A stretch of 6,761 bases of DNA. Source: Burkholderiaceae bacterium (GTDB lineage: Bacteria; Pseudomonadota; Gammaproteobacteria; Burkholderiales; Burkholderiaceae_F). The notes under the pieces are model-generated. The model was not told where the DNA came from. It saw nothing but the letters and a program-made list of their open reading frames with translations, and searched no databases. Location: NCBI GenBank assembly GCA_013696665.1, contig JACCYC010000294.1, forward strand, positions 1 through 6,761, written 5' to 3'. Positions 1 through 5,731 of this stretch are shown piece after piece; position 1 is the first letter of the stretch; each line of letters opens with the position of its first letter. The position numbers were made by a program, and so were the translations under genes.

Positions 1-206
1 ACCGGGTACCCAAGCGCTGCCGACAACGCCGGCGAAGCCGCGCGCGTGATCGTGTCGACGCCCGATGCGGTGGCCACCGGCAGGATGAATCGGACGACTT
101 TCGTTTGGCCGAGCGCCAGGCCCGACCAAATTCCAGACGCTCCGAGCGAGATGCTGGCCATTCCGATCAGCGTCCGGCGCTTCGATGGTTGAGGTGTAGT
201 TTTCAT
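1..206 (-). CDS. Bug-family (TctC-like) periplasmic solute receptor, N-terminal part only
   Basis: This is the first 68 codons of a gene that runs off the left edge. Residues 9-13 read KRRTL and are followed by a hydrophobic stretch (about 13-33) ending near ALGQ. This is a signal peptide, and the paired arginines make it resemble a Tat signal. After it comes VVRFILPVATASGVDTITR, matching the Bug/TctC opening (usual form: I.lIVPfpaGg..D...R), and then an L..ALG.PV segment, also typical. Family members are soluble periplasmic proteins that bind carboxylates and related small molecules, often as orphans without the TctAB membrane partners. The ATG at 206 is supported by a strong AAGGAG six bases upstream. 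The gene begins 17 bases after the CoA-transferase stop, so it is probably the last visible gene of the same operon and may capture that pathway's substrate. The ligand cannot be read from this fragment. The family call is fairly secure although two thirds or more of the protein is missing. Confidence 0.8.
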   Translation of the reverse strand, partial: MKTTPQPSKRRTLIGMASISLGASGIWSGLALGQTKVVRFILPVATASGVDTITRAASPALSAALGYP

Positions 207-212
207 TGCTGT

Positions 213-218
213 CTCCTT
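213..218 (-). promoter_or_regulatory. Ribosome binding site of the Bug-family receptor gene
   Basis: The minus strand reads AAGGAG here, six bases before the ATG at 206. It is the best Shine-Dalgarno match in the window and settles the start of the receptor gene. It lies inside the 17-base gap after the CoA-transferase stop codon, so the receptor is translated independently even if it is co-transcribed with the enzymes. Periplasmic receptors are usually needed in excess over pathway enzymes, which would suit a strong site; that is inference. Confidence 0.8.
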
Positions 219-223
219 GTTCA

Positions 224-1423
224 TTAGGCGATCGCCGCTTTTGCCAGCAGCGTGTCGATTTTTTCCTGCGCGTAGCCGATGGCGTTCAGCAACTCTCGCG
301 TGTGCTCTCCCAGCCTGGGCGGATCCATTCGCACGCCCAGCCGCGCCCCTTGCATTGTGATCGGGAACAGCGTCGTCTTCACCGTCTGCCCGGCGCGCTC
401 GCCATCGGGCAGACGAATATCGGCAAGGCCGCCGGTCGCCTTCAAATGCGGATCGTCGTACAGGTCTTCCGGTTTGCGAATCGGCGCGAAGGGCAGCCCG
501 ACTTTTTCGAACAGCGTTGCGAGCTCGTCGGCAGTTCGCGCTGCAAGGCGCTCGTTAATTGTCTTCAACAAGGCGGGGCGTTGCTCCACGCGCTGATTGT
601 TGGTCAGCAACGTTGGGTCGGCTTTCAGATCGGTGTAGCCGAGTGCGTCGCAAAAGGTGATCCACTGCGCGTCGCTGACTGCGGCTAAAAAAATTTGCTC
701 GCCGTTCTTAACAGTGAAAACGTCGTAGATCGCCCATGGACTTACGCGCGCCGGCATCGGCGCTGGATGCTTGCCGGTGACCGCGTACTGCAGCATGTGC
801 TGGCCCATCAGGAACACGTTGTTCTCGAACAGCGCCGATTGCACTTCCATGCCCTTGCCGCTGATGCCGCGCTGAATCAGCGCACCCAATGTGCCGATGG
901 CGCCGAACATCCCGCCCATGATGTCGTTGACACTTGTGCCGGCGCGTAGCGGATCACCGGGCCGGCCGGTCATGTAAGCCAACCCTCCCATCATCTGCAC
1001 GACTTCATCGAGCGCGGTGCGATGCTCGTACGGCCCCGGCAGAAAACCCTTGTGCCCAACGTAGATCAGGCGCGGATTGGTCTCCGACAGCGCCACGTAG
1101 TCGAGACCGTACTTGTGCATCGTGTTCGGCTTGAAGTTTTCCAGCATGATGTCGGCACTGGCGGCAAGCTCGCGCGCCGCTTGCGCGCCGAGCGAATTGC
1201 GCAGATCGATCGCAATACTCTTCTTGTTGCGATTGAACATCGGAAAAAATCCCGCACCGGCACCGAGCAGGAAGCGCGTGCGGTCGCCATCGATCGGTTC
1301 GACCTTGATCACCTCAGCGCCCATGTCGGCGAGCACCATCCCGCACGTCGGCCCCATCACCATGTGCGTGAATTCGACGACGCGCAGGCCGCTCAGTGGC
1401 TGCGGGACTGGATCGGTGCTCAC
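224..1423 (-). CDS. Class III (CaiB/BaiF, formyl-CoA-transferase-type) CoA-transferase
   Basis: The protein has 399 residues when started at the GTG at 1423, close to the family's usual 380-430. Members move CoA between carboxylic acids through aspartyl-CoA thioester chemistry in the cytoplasm. Family marks seen: LSGLRVVEFTHMVMGPTCGM at 10-29, LADMGAEVIKVEP at 31-43, NRNKKSIAIDL at 64-74, ENFKPN at 95-100, and GRPGDPLRAGTSVNDIMGG at 153-171. In the last of these Asp167 aligns with the catalytic aspartate (Asp169 in formyl-CoA transferase and CaiB). GKGMEVQSALFE follows at 189-200. The frame stays open upstream to 1678, but that part overlaps the lyase gene and has no family similarity. The GTG overlaps the lyase stop (GTGA), the usual arrangement for translational coupling, and it places the conserved N-terminus correctly. 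Pairing with the lyase suggests it activates the acid that the lyase later cleaves. The CoA donor and acceptor are not determined. A T-rich slippery-type heptamer lies at 686-692. Confidence 0.93.
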   Translation of the reverse strand: MSTDPVPQPLSGLRVVEFTHMVMGPTCGMVLADMGAEVIKVEPIDGDRTRFLLGAGAGFFPMFNRNKKSIAIDLRNSLGAQAARELAASADIMLENFKPNTMHKYGLDYVALSETNPRLIYVGHKGFLPGPYEHRTALDEVVQMMGGLAYMTGRPGDPLRAGTSVNDIMGGMFGAIGTLGALIQRGISGKGMEVQSALFENNVFLMGQHMLQYAVTGKHPAPMPARVSPWAIYDVFTVKNGEQIFLAAVSDAQWITFCDALGYTDLKADPTLLTNNQRVEQRPALLKTINERLAARTADELATLFEKVGLPFAPIRKPEDLYDDPHLKATGGLADIRLPDGERAGQTVKTTLFPITMQGARLGVRMDPPRLGEHTRELLNAIGYAQEKIDTLLAKAAIA

Positions 1424-2352
1424 GCGGTTGCCGTGAGCATCGTCTTCGGCAGGCCGGCGCGCCATAGCGAACCGTGCAGTGCTTCGCCCTCGAGCCATTG
1501 CGCAACCTTCGCGCGCAACGCAATCAGCCGATCGAAGTCCTGCCCGGTCGACACGCCCATGCTGGCAAACATGTAGACCAGGTCCTCGGTCGATACGTTG
1601 CCGTTCGCACCGGGCGCGTGCGGGCAGCCGCCGATACCTGCGAGGCACGCATCGAAGCGCGTGATGCCCACCTCCCACGCTGCGTACACATTGGCCATGC
1701 CGAGTCCACGCGTGTCGTGAAAGTGGCCGCAGTTCAGGCGGTCACCGGCAATCGGTAGCGCCTGCTCGAACAGTTGCCGCACCATCGCAGGGTCGGCGTA
1801 GCCGACGGTGTCTGCCAATCCGACGCGATCGACGCCGGCATCGAGCACCGCGCGCAACAAGTGCAACACTTCGGCCGACTCGACCTTGCCTTGCAACGTG
1901 CAGCCGAATGCGGTGCTGATGCCGACTTCGATCAGGCACTTTGATCCTTTGGCATCGCGCAAGCCGCGGATCTGCGCAATCTCGGCAACCACGCCGTCCG
2001 GTGTTTTGCGCAGATTCGCCAGACTATGTGCATGGCTCGCCGACAGCGGTACCAGCATCGCGTCTGCACCGGAGCCGATCGCACGCTCCGCGCCTTTCAA
2101 ATTCGGCACGAGCACCGACACGCAGAGTCCAGGCAACGTCTTCGCGAATTCGACCAATCGATCGGTATCCGCCAATTGCGGCAGCAAGCGCGCGGGGACA
2201 AACGAGCCGACCTCGATCTCGCGCTGTCCTGCCGCGTATGCGTCGCGGATCCATTCGATTTTCTGAGCGGTCGGCAACACGCGCGCAATGCTCTGCAGCC
2301 CGTCGCGCAGGCCGACTTCACGCACGATCGCGGATTGGGTTTCAGGCTTCAT
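1420..2352 (-). CDS. HMG-CoA lyase family protein (3-hydroxy-3-methylglutaryl-CoA lyase-like)
   Basis: The protein has 310 residues, normal for bacterial HMG-CoA lyases, with a TIM-barrel fold. HMG-CoA lyase splits (S)-HMG-CoA into acetyl-CoA and acetoacetate using a divalent metal. Key residues are intact: REVGLRDGLQ at 11-20 (Arg16 and metal-binding Asp17), GISTAFGC at 144-151, ADTVG at 180-184, HFHDTRG at 210-216 (metal ligands His210 and His212), and the signature GIGGCPHAPGANGN at 239-252 with catalytic Cys243 and metal ligand Asn252. Spacing matches the human enzyme residues Arg41, Asp42, His233, His235, Cys266 and Asn275 with a two-residue shift. The ATG at 2352 follows a modest GGTGGA at 2358-2363 and lies 17 bases after the cbpM stop. 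The stop overlaps the next gene's GTG. The active site supports a working lyase. The true substrate may be HMG-CoA from leucine or imported HMG, or a related branched 3-hydroxyacyl-CoA, because this subfamily is often misnamed by similarity. No other leucine-degradation gene is present here. Confidence 0.93.
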   Translation of the reverse strand: MKPETQSAIVREVGLRDGLQSIARVLPTAQKIEWIRDAYAAGQREIEVGSFVPARLLPQLADTDRLVEFAKTLPGLCVSVLVPNLKGAERAIGSGADAMLVPLSASHAHSLANLRKTPDGVVAEIAQIRGLRDAKGSKCLIEVGISTAFGCTLQGKVESAEVLHLLRAVLDAGVDRVGLADTVGYADPAMVRQLFEQALPIAGDRLNCGHFHDTRGLGMANVYAAWEVGITRFDACLAGIGGCPHAPGANGNVSTEDLVYMFASMGVSTGQDFDRLIALRAKVAQWLEGEALHGSLWRAGLPKTMLTATA

Positions 2353-2369
2353 GACGATCCACCCGGATG

Positions 2370-2678
2370 TTAGTCGCAGGGCCTGACGGCCGCATGCACC
2401 TGCCGTCGCAGCTGCTCGACTTCCTCGATCAGGTCAGCGACCAGTGCTGCGACTTCCTGGTTGGCGTCGAACCGGCGTTCGGTCGTCACCATGCGGCGCG
2501 CACGCACCAGGTGTGCGCCGGCAAATCGCATCTCCCCACCGGATGAAACGCACGCAAGCAAGCCCGCTTCGACGCGTTCGACGATCCAGGTGGACGGCAC
2601 CGCGCAGGCGGACGCCAACTCCTGCAGGTCAAGCGTTTCTTCATCAATCAACACTGCATCCACTTTGTGTCGTGTCAT
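2370..2678 (-). CDS. cbpM: Chaperone modulatory protein CbpM
   Basis: This is a small 102-residue protein, the usual CbpM length (E. coli about 101). In E. coli CbpM binds the J-domain of CbpA and blocks its stimulation of DnaK and its DNA binding. Residues about 15-62 look like the MerR-type winged-helix fold of the family (LDLQELASACAVPSTWIVER, then a short glycine-containing turn and a basic helix, HLVRARRM). Residues about 75-97 (VAALVADLIEEVEQLRRQV) form a probable coiled coil, matching the E. coli pattern in which a DDIAHL segment precedes a leucine- and arginine-rich tail. The ATG at 2678 overlaps the cbpA stop by four bases (ATGA) and is preceded by GGGAG at 2686-2690 with a seven-base spacer, so synthesis is coupled to CbpA. 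Sequence similarity is weak, as is normal for this fast-changing family. Position directly after cbpA is the main support. A MerR-like DNA-binding role is possible but less likely. Confidence 0.85.
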   Translation of the reverse strand: MTRHKVDAVLIDEETLDLQELASACAVPSTWIVERVEAGLLACVSSGGEMRFAGAHLVRARRMVTTERRFDANQEVAALVADLIEEVEQLRRQVHAAVRPCD

Positions 2679-3628
2679 GGCTGTGCTCCCATCTGCTCGC
2701 GCGGATTGAATAACGAAAACTCGCGCGCCATCGTTTGATACACCTCGCGTGCCTTATCGTCCTTCGCCGGCGGCGTTGCCAGCTCGAGTTCGAGATACAG
2801 GTCCCCGGGAGGTTCGCCCGGTATTCCGCGTCCCTTGAGGCGTAGCTTGCGGCCGTTGTTCGAGCCGGCCGGCACATTGACTTCGACTCGGCCGGCCGGT
2901 GTGGGCACTTCGATGGTTGCGCCCAGTGCTGCCTCCCAAGGCGCGACCGGCACGGTTTGCGTCACGTCCCGACCTTCGACGCGGTAGCGCGCATCCGGCT
3001 CGAACTCGACCTCCATGTACAGATCGCCTGCTGTGCCGCCATTGAACCCCGGGCTGCCCTGGCCCCGCAGACGAATGCTCTGACCTGCCTTGACGCCCCT
3101 CGGTATCCGCACTTCGAGATCGCGCTCGGCGTTGACCACATTGCTCGCTTCATCGAGGCGGGTTTCGCGCAGAGCGAGTGAGCGTGTCGCGCCGTGGTAC
3201 GCATCGGCCAGGTTGATCGAGATCTTGGCGTGTTGATCGGTGCCGCGCATTTGTGCGCGTGCTCCACTGCCCTGGCGGGCCCGGGCAGCGCGGCCAAACA
3301 GCGTGTTGAAGAAGTCGCTGTAGTCGCCATCGTCGCCCACTGGCGAACCCGCATCTGCAAAGCCGAAACCCGCATCCCAGCCCGGCGGAGGCGCAAAATC
3401 CTCTCCTGATGCGCGCCGCTGCGCGAGCTTGTCGAACGCAGCGCGCTTTTCCGGATCCGACAGCACTGCGTACGCTTCATTGACCTCGGCCATGCGTGAG
3501 GAAGCGTCGGCTTCTTTGCTGACGTCGGGGTGATACTTGCGCGCGAGCTTTCTATACGCCTTCTTGATATCGTCAGCGCTCGCCGTCGGTTCGACCCCGA
3601 GCGTCTTGTAGTACTCCTTGAACTCCAT
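2675..3628 (-). CDS. cbpA: Curved DNA-binding protein CbpA, class II J-domain co-chaperone
   Basis: The protein has 317 residues (E. coli CbpA 306). The J-domain spans about 1-70 (EYYKTLGVEPTASADDIKKA) with the essential HPD motif at 33-35, which stimulates the ATPase of DnaK. A glycine/phenylalanine-bearing linker covers about 75-125 (PPGWDAGFGFADAG, then DFFNTLFG). There is no CXXCXGXG zinc domain, which separates it from DnaJ. Two C-terminal substrate-binding domains follow: about 130-215, with IRLRGQGSPGFNGGTAGDLY at 185-204, and about 220-290, with PVAPWEAALGATIEVPTPAG at 227-246 and LKGRGIPGEPPGDLYLELEL. These strongly resemble E. coli CbpA. In E. coli it also binds curved DNA in the nucleoid in stationary phase and is held in check by CbpM, whose gene follows with a 4-base overlap. 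The start at 3628 gives the standard MEFKEYYKTLG opening, but only a weak GGGAT lies upstream. It appears to be the first gene of a unit that continues into catabolic genes. Confidence 0.95.
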   Translation of the reverse strand: MEFKEYYKTLGVEPTASADDIKKAYRKLARKYHPDVSKEADASSRMAEVNEAYAVLSDPEKRAAFDKLAQRRASGEDFAPPPGWDAGFGFADAGSPVGDDGDYSDFFNTLFGRAARARQGSGARAQMRGTDQHAKISINLADAYHGATRSLALRETRLDEASNVVNAERDLEVRIPRGVKAGQSIRLRGQGSPGFNGGTAGDLYMEVEFEPDARYRVEGRDVTQTVPVAPWEAALGATIEVPTPAGRVEVNVPAGSNNGRKLRLKGRGIPGEPPGDLYLELELATPPAKDDKAREVYQTMAREFSLFNPREQMGAQP

Positions 3629-3652
3629 GTGCGATCCCGCTTCGGTCAGAGC

Positions 3653-3682
3653 ATGAGAAAATTGGCTTAACCCCTATGTTAA
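3653..3682 (-). promoter_or_regulatory. Candidate sigma70-type promoter for the cbpA unit
   Basis: In the 47-base spacer between the divergent cbpA and FrnE-like genes, the minus strand reads TTAACA at 3677-3682 (5 of 6 with TTGACA), an 18-base spacer, and TCTCAT at 3653-3658 (4 of 6 with TATAAT). Transcription would begin about 17 bases before the cbpA start. The -35 box would overlap the first codons of the divergent gene. I see no convincing CTTGAAA/CCCCATNT heat-shock promoter for cbpA. With so short a region some partial match is expected by chance, so this is only a candidate. Confidence 0.3.
3667..3682. repeat. Short inverted repeat TTAAC-N6-GTTAA at the FrnE-like gene start
   Basis: The plus strand reads TTAAC at 3667-3671, CCCTAT, then GTTAA at 3678-3682, a perfect five-base dyad with a six-base centre. 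It spans the start codon of the FrnE-like gene (3676-3678) and the possible -35 box of the divergent cbpA promoter. It could be an operator acting on both directions, a small mRNA hairpin that masks the start codon, or chance. The arms are short and AT-rich, so support is weak. Confidence 0.3.
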
Positions 3683-4350
3683 ATACGTCTCAGCTGTCGA
3701 TAGACATCGTTTCCGATGTCGTTTGTCCTTGGTGCTATATCGGAAAACGCCGGCTCGAATCTGCGCTTGCGCATCGTGCGAGCAATCAGGCACGGCCGGC
3801 CCGGGTGCGCTGGCTCGCGTTCCAGCTCAATCCGGACATCCCGTCGCAGGGCGCCGATCGCCGCGGCTATCTCGAGCGGAAATTTGGCGGACCCGAGCGG
3901 GCCCAACAGATTTATGCGCGAATCAAGGCAGCCGGTGTCGAGGTTGGGATTCCCTTCGATTTCGAGCGGATCGCGCGCCAGCCGAACACGGTCGATGCAC
4001 ATCGGTTGATTGCGTGGGCACAGGACCTCGATTTAAACGCTGCCGATGCAGTGATCGAGCGGTTGTTCCGCGCTTACTTTGTTGACGGCATCGATATCGG
4101 CGACACGGAAGCGCTCGCGAGCGTGGCGGGTGCAGCGGGGTTTGACGAGACGGCCGCACGTGCATGGCTTGCTTCGGACGCCGGGCGGGTCGATGTGGAA
4201 GCCGAAGAGCAGCGTTCGCGAGCGCTGGGCGTCACGGGCGTTCCGTTTTTTGTTTTTAACCGCCGGGTCGCGGTGTCGGGTGCTCAACCCTCAGACGTGC
4301 TGCTCGAAGCGATTGATCAGGCTCAGACGGAGCTGATCGAGCGAGCTTGA
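3676..4350 (+). CDS. FrnE-like DsbA-family thiol-disulfide oxidoreductase (cytoplasmic)
   Basis: The 224-residue protein has a thioredoxin fold with an inserted helical domain. It opens with IDIVSDVVCPWCYIGKRRLE, giving the CPWC redox pair at Cys17 and Cys20 and the family's conserved CPWCxIG. The helical insert covers about 65-170. Near the C-terminus GVTGVPFFVFNRR carries the expected cis-proline (Pro190), followed by the family signature VSGAQP. No signal peptide precedes the active site, so it is probably cytoplasmic, as for FrnE of Deinococcus. Relatives (COG2761) are linked to disulfide isomerase/oxidase activity and oxidative stress, while others are DSBA-like dehydratases or isomerases in secondary metabolism, so the exact reaction is open. 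The start at 3676 fits the family, yet no Shine-Dalgarno sequence precedes it. A five-codon reading frame (3653-3670) ends five bases upstream. The gene is divergent from cbpA, and the MFS gene follows after 45 bases on the same strand. Confidence 0.92.
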   Translation: MLNTSQLSIDIVSDVVCPWCYIGKRRLESALAHRASNQARPARVRWLAFQLNPDIPSQGADRRGYLERKFGGPERAQQIYARIKAAGVEVGIPFDFERIARQPNTVDAHRLIAWAQDLDLNAADAVIERLFRAYFVDGIDIGDTEALASVAGAAGFDETAARAWLASDAGRVDVEAEEQRSRALGVTGVPFFVFNRRVAVSGAQPSDVLLEAIDQAQTELIERA

Positions 4351-4395
4351 TCCAACTCGTAAGCTTCGGCGAGACAGACACAACGACAGTTTGCA

Positions 4396-5724
4396 ATGAG
4401 CTTTAACTTCGCAGCGCCGGCGCTGCGGCATTACTTTCGCATGGTTGCGCTGCTCAGGCTGGCGCCCGATGATTTGCTGCGCGACCGCACCTATCGTCGC
4501 CTCTGGACATCGATCCTGATCAGTTCGTTCGGCGGGCAGGTCACGATGCTCGCACTGCCGCTGACGGCAGCGGTGTTGTTGCACGCTACGCCGACGCAGA
4601 TGGGACTGTTGACGGCAATGGAAGTCTTGCCGTTCGTTCTTTTTTCTCTGCCTTCGGGTGTCTGGCTCGACCGCGTGCGCAAGTTGCCCGTCTATGTGAT
4701 CGGCGAATCGTTTTTGGCGTTGATCGTCGCGAGCGTGCCGCTTGCCTGGTGGCTGGGCTGGCTGTCGATGCTCTGGCTCTACGTGGTTGGATTTGCGATC
4801 GGCACCGTGGCAACCATTGCTGGAAGTGCAGCGCAAATTGTTTTGACGCAGGTGGTGGCGCGCGAGCGATTGGTCGAGGCGCATGCCAAGAATGCTCTGG
4901 CGTCATCGTCGTCCGAAGTTGCTGGCCCTGCTGCGGCCGGTGTTTTGATCAAGCTGGTGGGCGCCCCGTTCGCGCTGTTGCTCGACGCTCTCCTGCTTGC
5001 AATTTCGGCAGCGATTCTGCGCGGCATTCACGTGCAGGAAAGCGCGCAGTTTGCTGCCGCGCGTTTCTGGCCGGCTATGCGTGCAGGGCTGGTATTTGTC
5101 ACGCAGCATCGGCTGTTGATCACCATGGCGCTCGTGGTCGGCGGTTGGCAGATGTGCCATCACGCCGCGCTGGTAGTTCAGATTCTGTTCGCGACACGCA
5201 CGCTCGGACTGTCCGAGGGCGCTGTGGGATTGAGTTTTGTCGGACTCGGCGCGGGCACGATTGTCTCGAGCATGGTGGGCAATCGCATTTCGCGTCGCCT
5301 TGGCCCGGGGCCAACGCTCGTGCTCGGCGTTGCAATTTGCGGCGTCGGATGGTTACTGGGTGCCTGCGCGCCCGTGTCCACCCTCGGGGTCATTATGTTT
5401 GCCGCGATGTTGATGATATTCGGCTTTGGGGCCGTGCTGATCTTCATCACGTTTCTCGCGATGCGTCAGGCGGTCACGCCGGCACCGCTGCTGGGCCGGA
5501 TGACCAGCACGATGCGCTGGTTGATTTTGTTACCGGCCGGGCCGGGCGCACTGCTGGGAGGATGGCTCGGAGAACACTATGGATTGCGTTCGTCGCTGGC
5601 ATTTGCCAGTGGATCCGCCTTGCTGCTGGCGATGGTCGCGTGGCGTCAGCCCGTCATCCGCACCACGCGCAAGTTGCCGAGCCTTGCAACGCTGACCGAG
5701 GATAGGGTGCTCGACGCCGCGTGA
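4396..5724 (+). CDS. MFS transporter, EntS/DHA3-type (MFS_3) exporter
   Basis: This 442-residue membrane protein has roughly 12 hydrophobic helices (first about 37-62, last about 398-416). Family marks: DRTYRRLWTSILISSFGGQV at 30-49, the usual MFS_3 opening; motif A as GVWLDRVRK at 88-96; RERLVEAHAKNALASSSSEV (156-175) followed by AGPAAAGVLIK, typical of the EntS-like group; a second-half motif A-like GNRISRRLGPGP at 295-306; and LLGRMTSTMRWL, then PAGPGALLGGWLGEHYGLR at 380-398. These proteins use the proton gradient to export small molecules, including siderophores (EntS) and macrolides (MefA). The substrate cannot be told from sequence. Neither the ATG at 4396 nor the alternative at 4441 has a clear ribosome binding site. 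The first gives about 30 residues before the first helix. It is 45 bases after the FrnE-like gene with no terminator between them, so the two are probably co-transcribed. It ends seven bases from the convergent PepSY gene. Confidence 0.9.
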   Translation: MSFNFAAPALRHYFRMVALLRLAPDDLLRDRTYRRLWTSILISSFGGQVTMLALPLTAAVLLHATPTQMGLLTAMEVLPFVLFSLPSGVWLDRVRKLPVYVIGESFLALIVASVPLAWWLGWLSMLWLYVVGFAIGTVATIAGSAAQIVLTQVVARERLVEAHAKNALASSSSEVAGPAAAGVLIKLVGAPFALLLDALLLAISAAILRGIHVQESAQFAAARFWPAMRAGLVFVTQHRLLITMALVVGGWQMCHHAALVVQILFATRTLGLSEGAVGLSFVGLGAGTIVSSMVGNRISRRLGPGPTLVLGVAICGVGWLLGACAPVSTLGVIMFAAMLMIFGFGAVLIFITFLAMRQAVTPAPLLGRMTSTMRWLILLPAGPGALLGGWLGEHYGLRSSLAFASGSALLLAMVAWRQPVIRTTRKLPSLATLTEDRVLDAA

Positions 5725-5731
5725 TCGGTCG

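Noticed and set aside
206..688. 160-residue plus-strand open frame opposite the CoA-transferase
   Set aside because: It is antisense to a well-supported gene, has low-complexity composition and no recognisable motif. The long frame is a side effect of high GC at third positions.
1022..1576. 184-residue plus-strand open frame opposite the CoA-transferase/lyase junction
   Set aside because: It is antisense to two genes with intact catalytic motifs. Its Arg/His-rich composition is typical of shadow frames.
1424..1678. N-terminal extension of the CoA-transferase to an ATG at 1678 (484 residues)
   Set aside because: The extra 85 residues lie inside the lyase gene in another frame, are arginine-rich and unlike the family. 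The GTG at 1423 overlapping the lyase stop gives the proper N-terminus.
3639..3678. Heat-shock (sigma32) promoter suggested by CCCCTAT near 3671-3677
   Set aside because: It lies on the plus strand, not in the cbpA direction, and no CTTGAAA-like -35 element stands at the right distance.
4351..4395. Terminator between the FrnE-like and MFS genes
   Set aside because: Only short, weak dyads (AGCTT-type) are present, with no following T-run.
4291..4884. 197-residue minus-strand open frame across the FrnE-like/MFS junction
   Set aside because: It is very rich in Arg, Gln and His, has no motif, and is antisense to two real genes.
4749..5705. 318-residue plus-strand open frame inside the MFS gene
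   Set aside because: It is a shifted shadow of the transporter in GC-rich DNA, rich in Arg, Ala, Cys and Gly, with no domain or membrane pattern.
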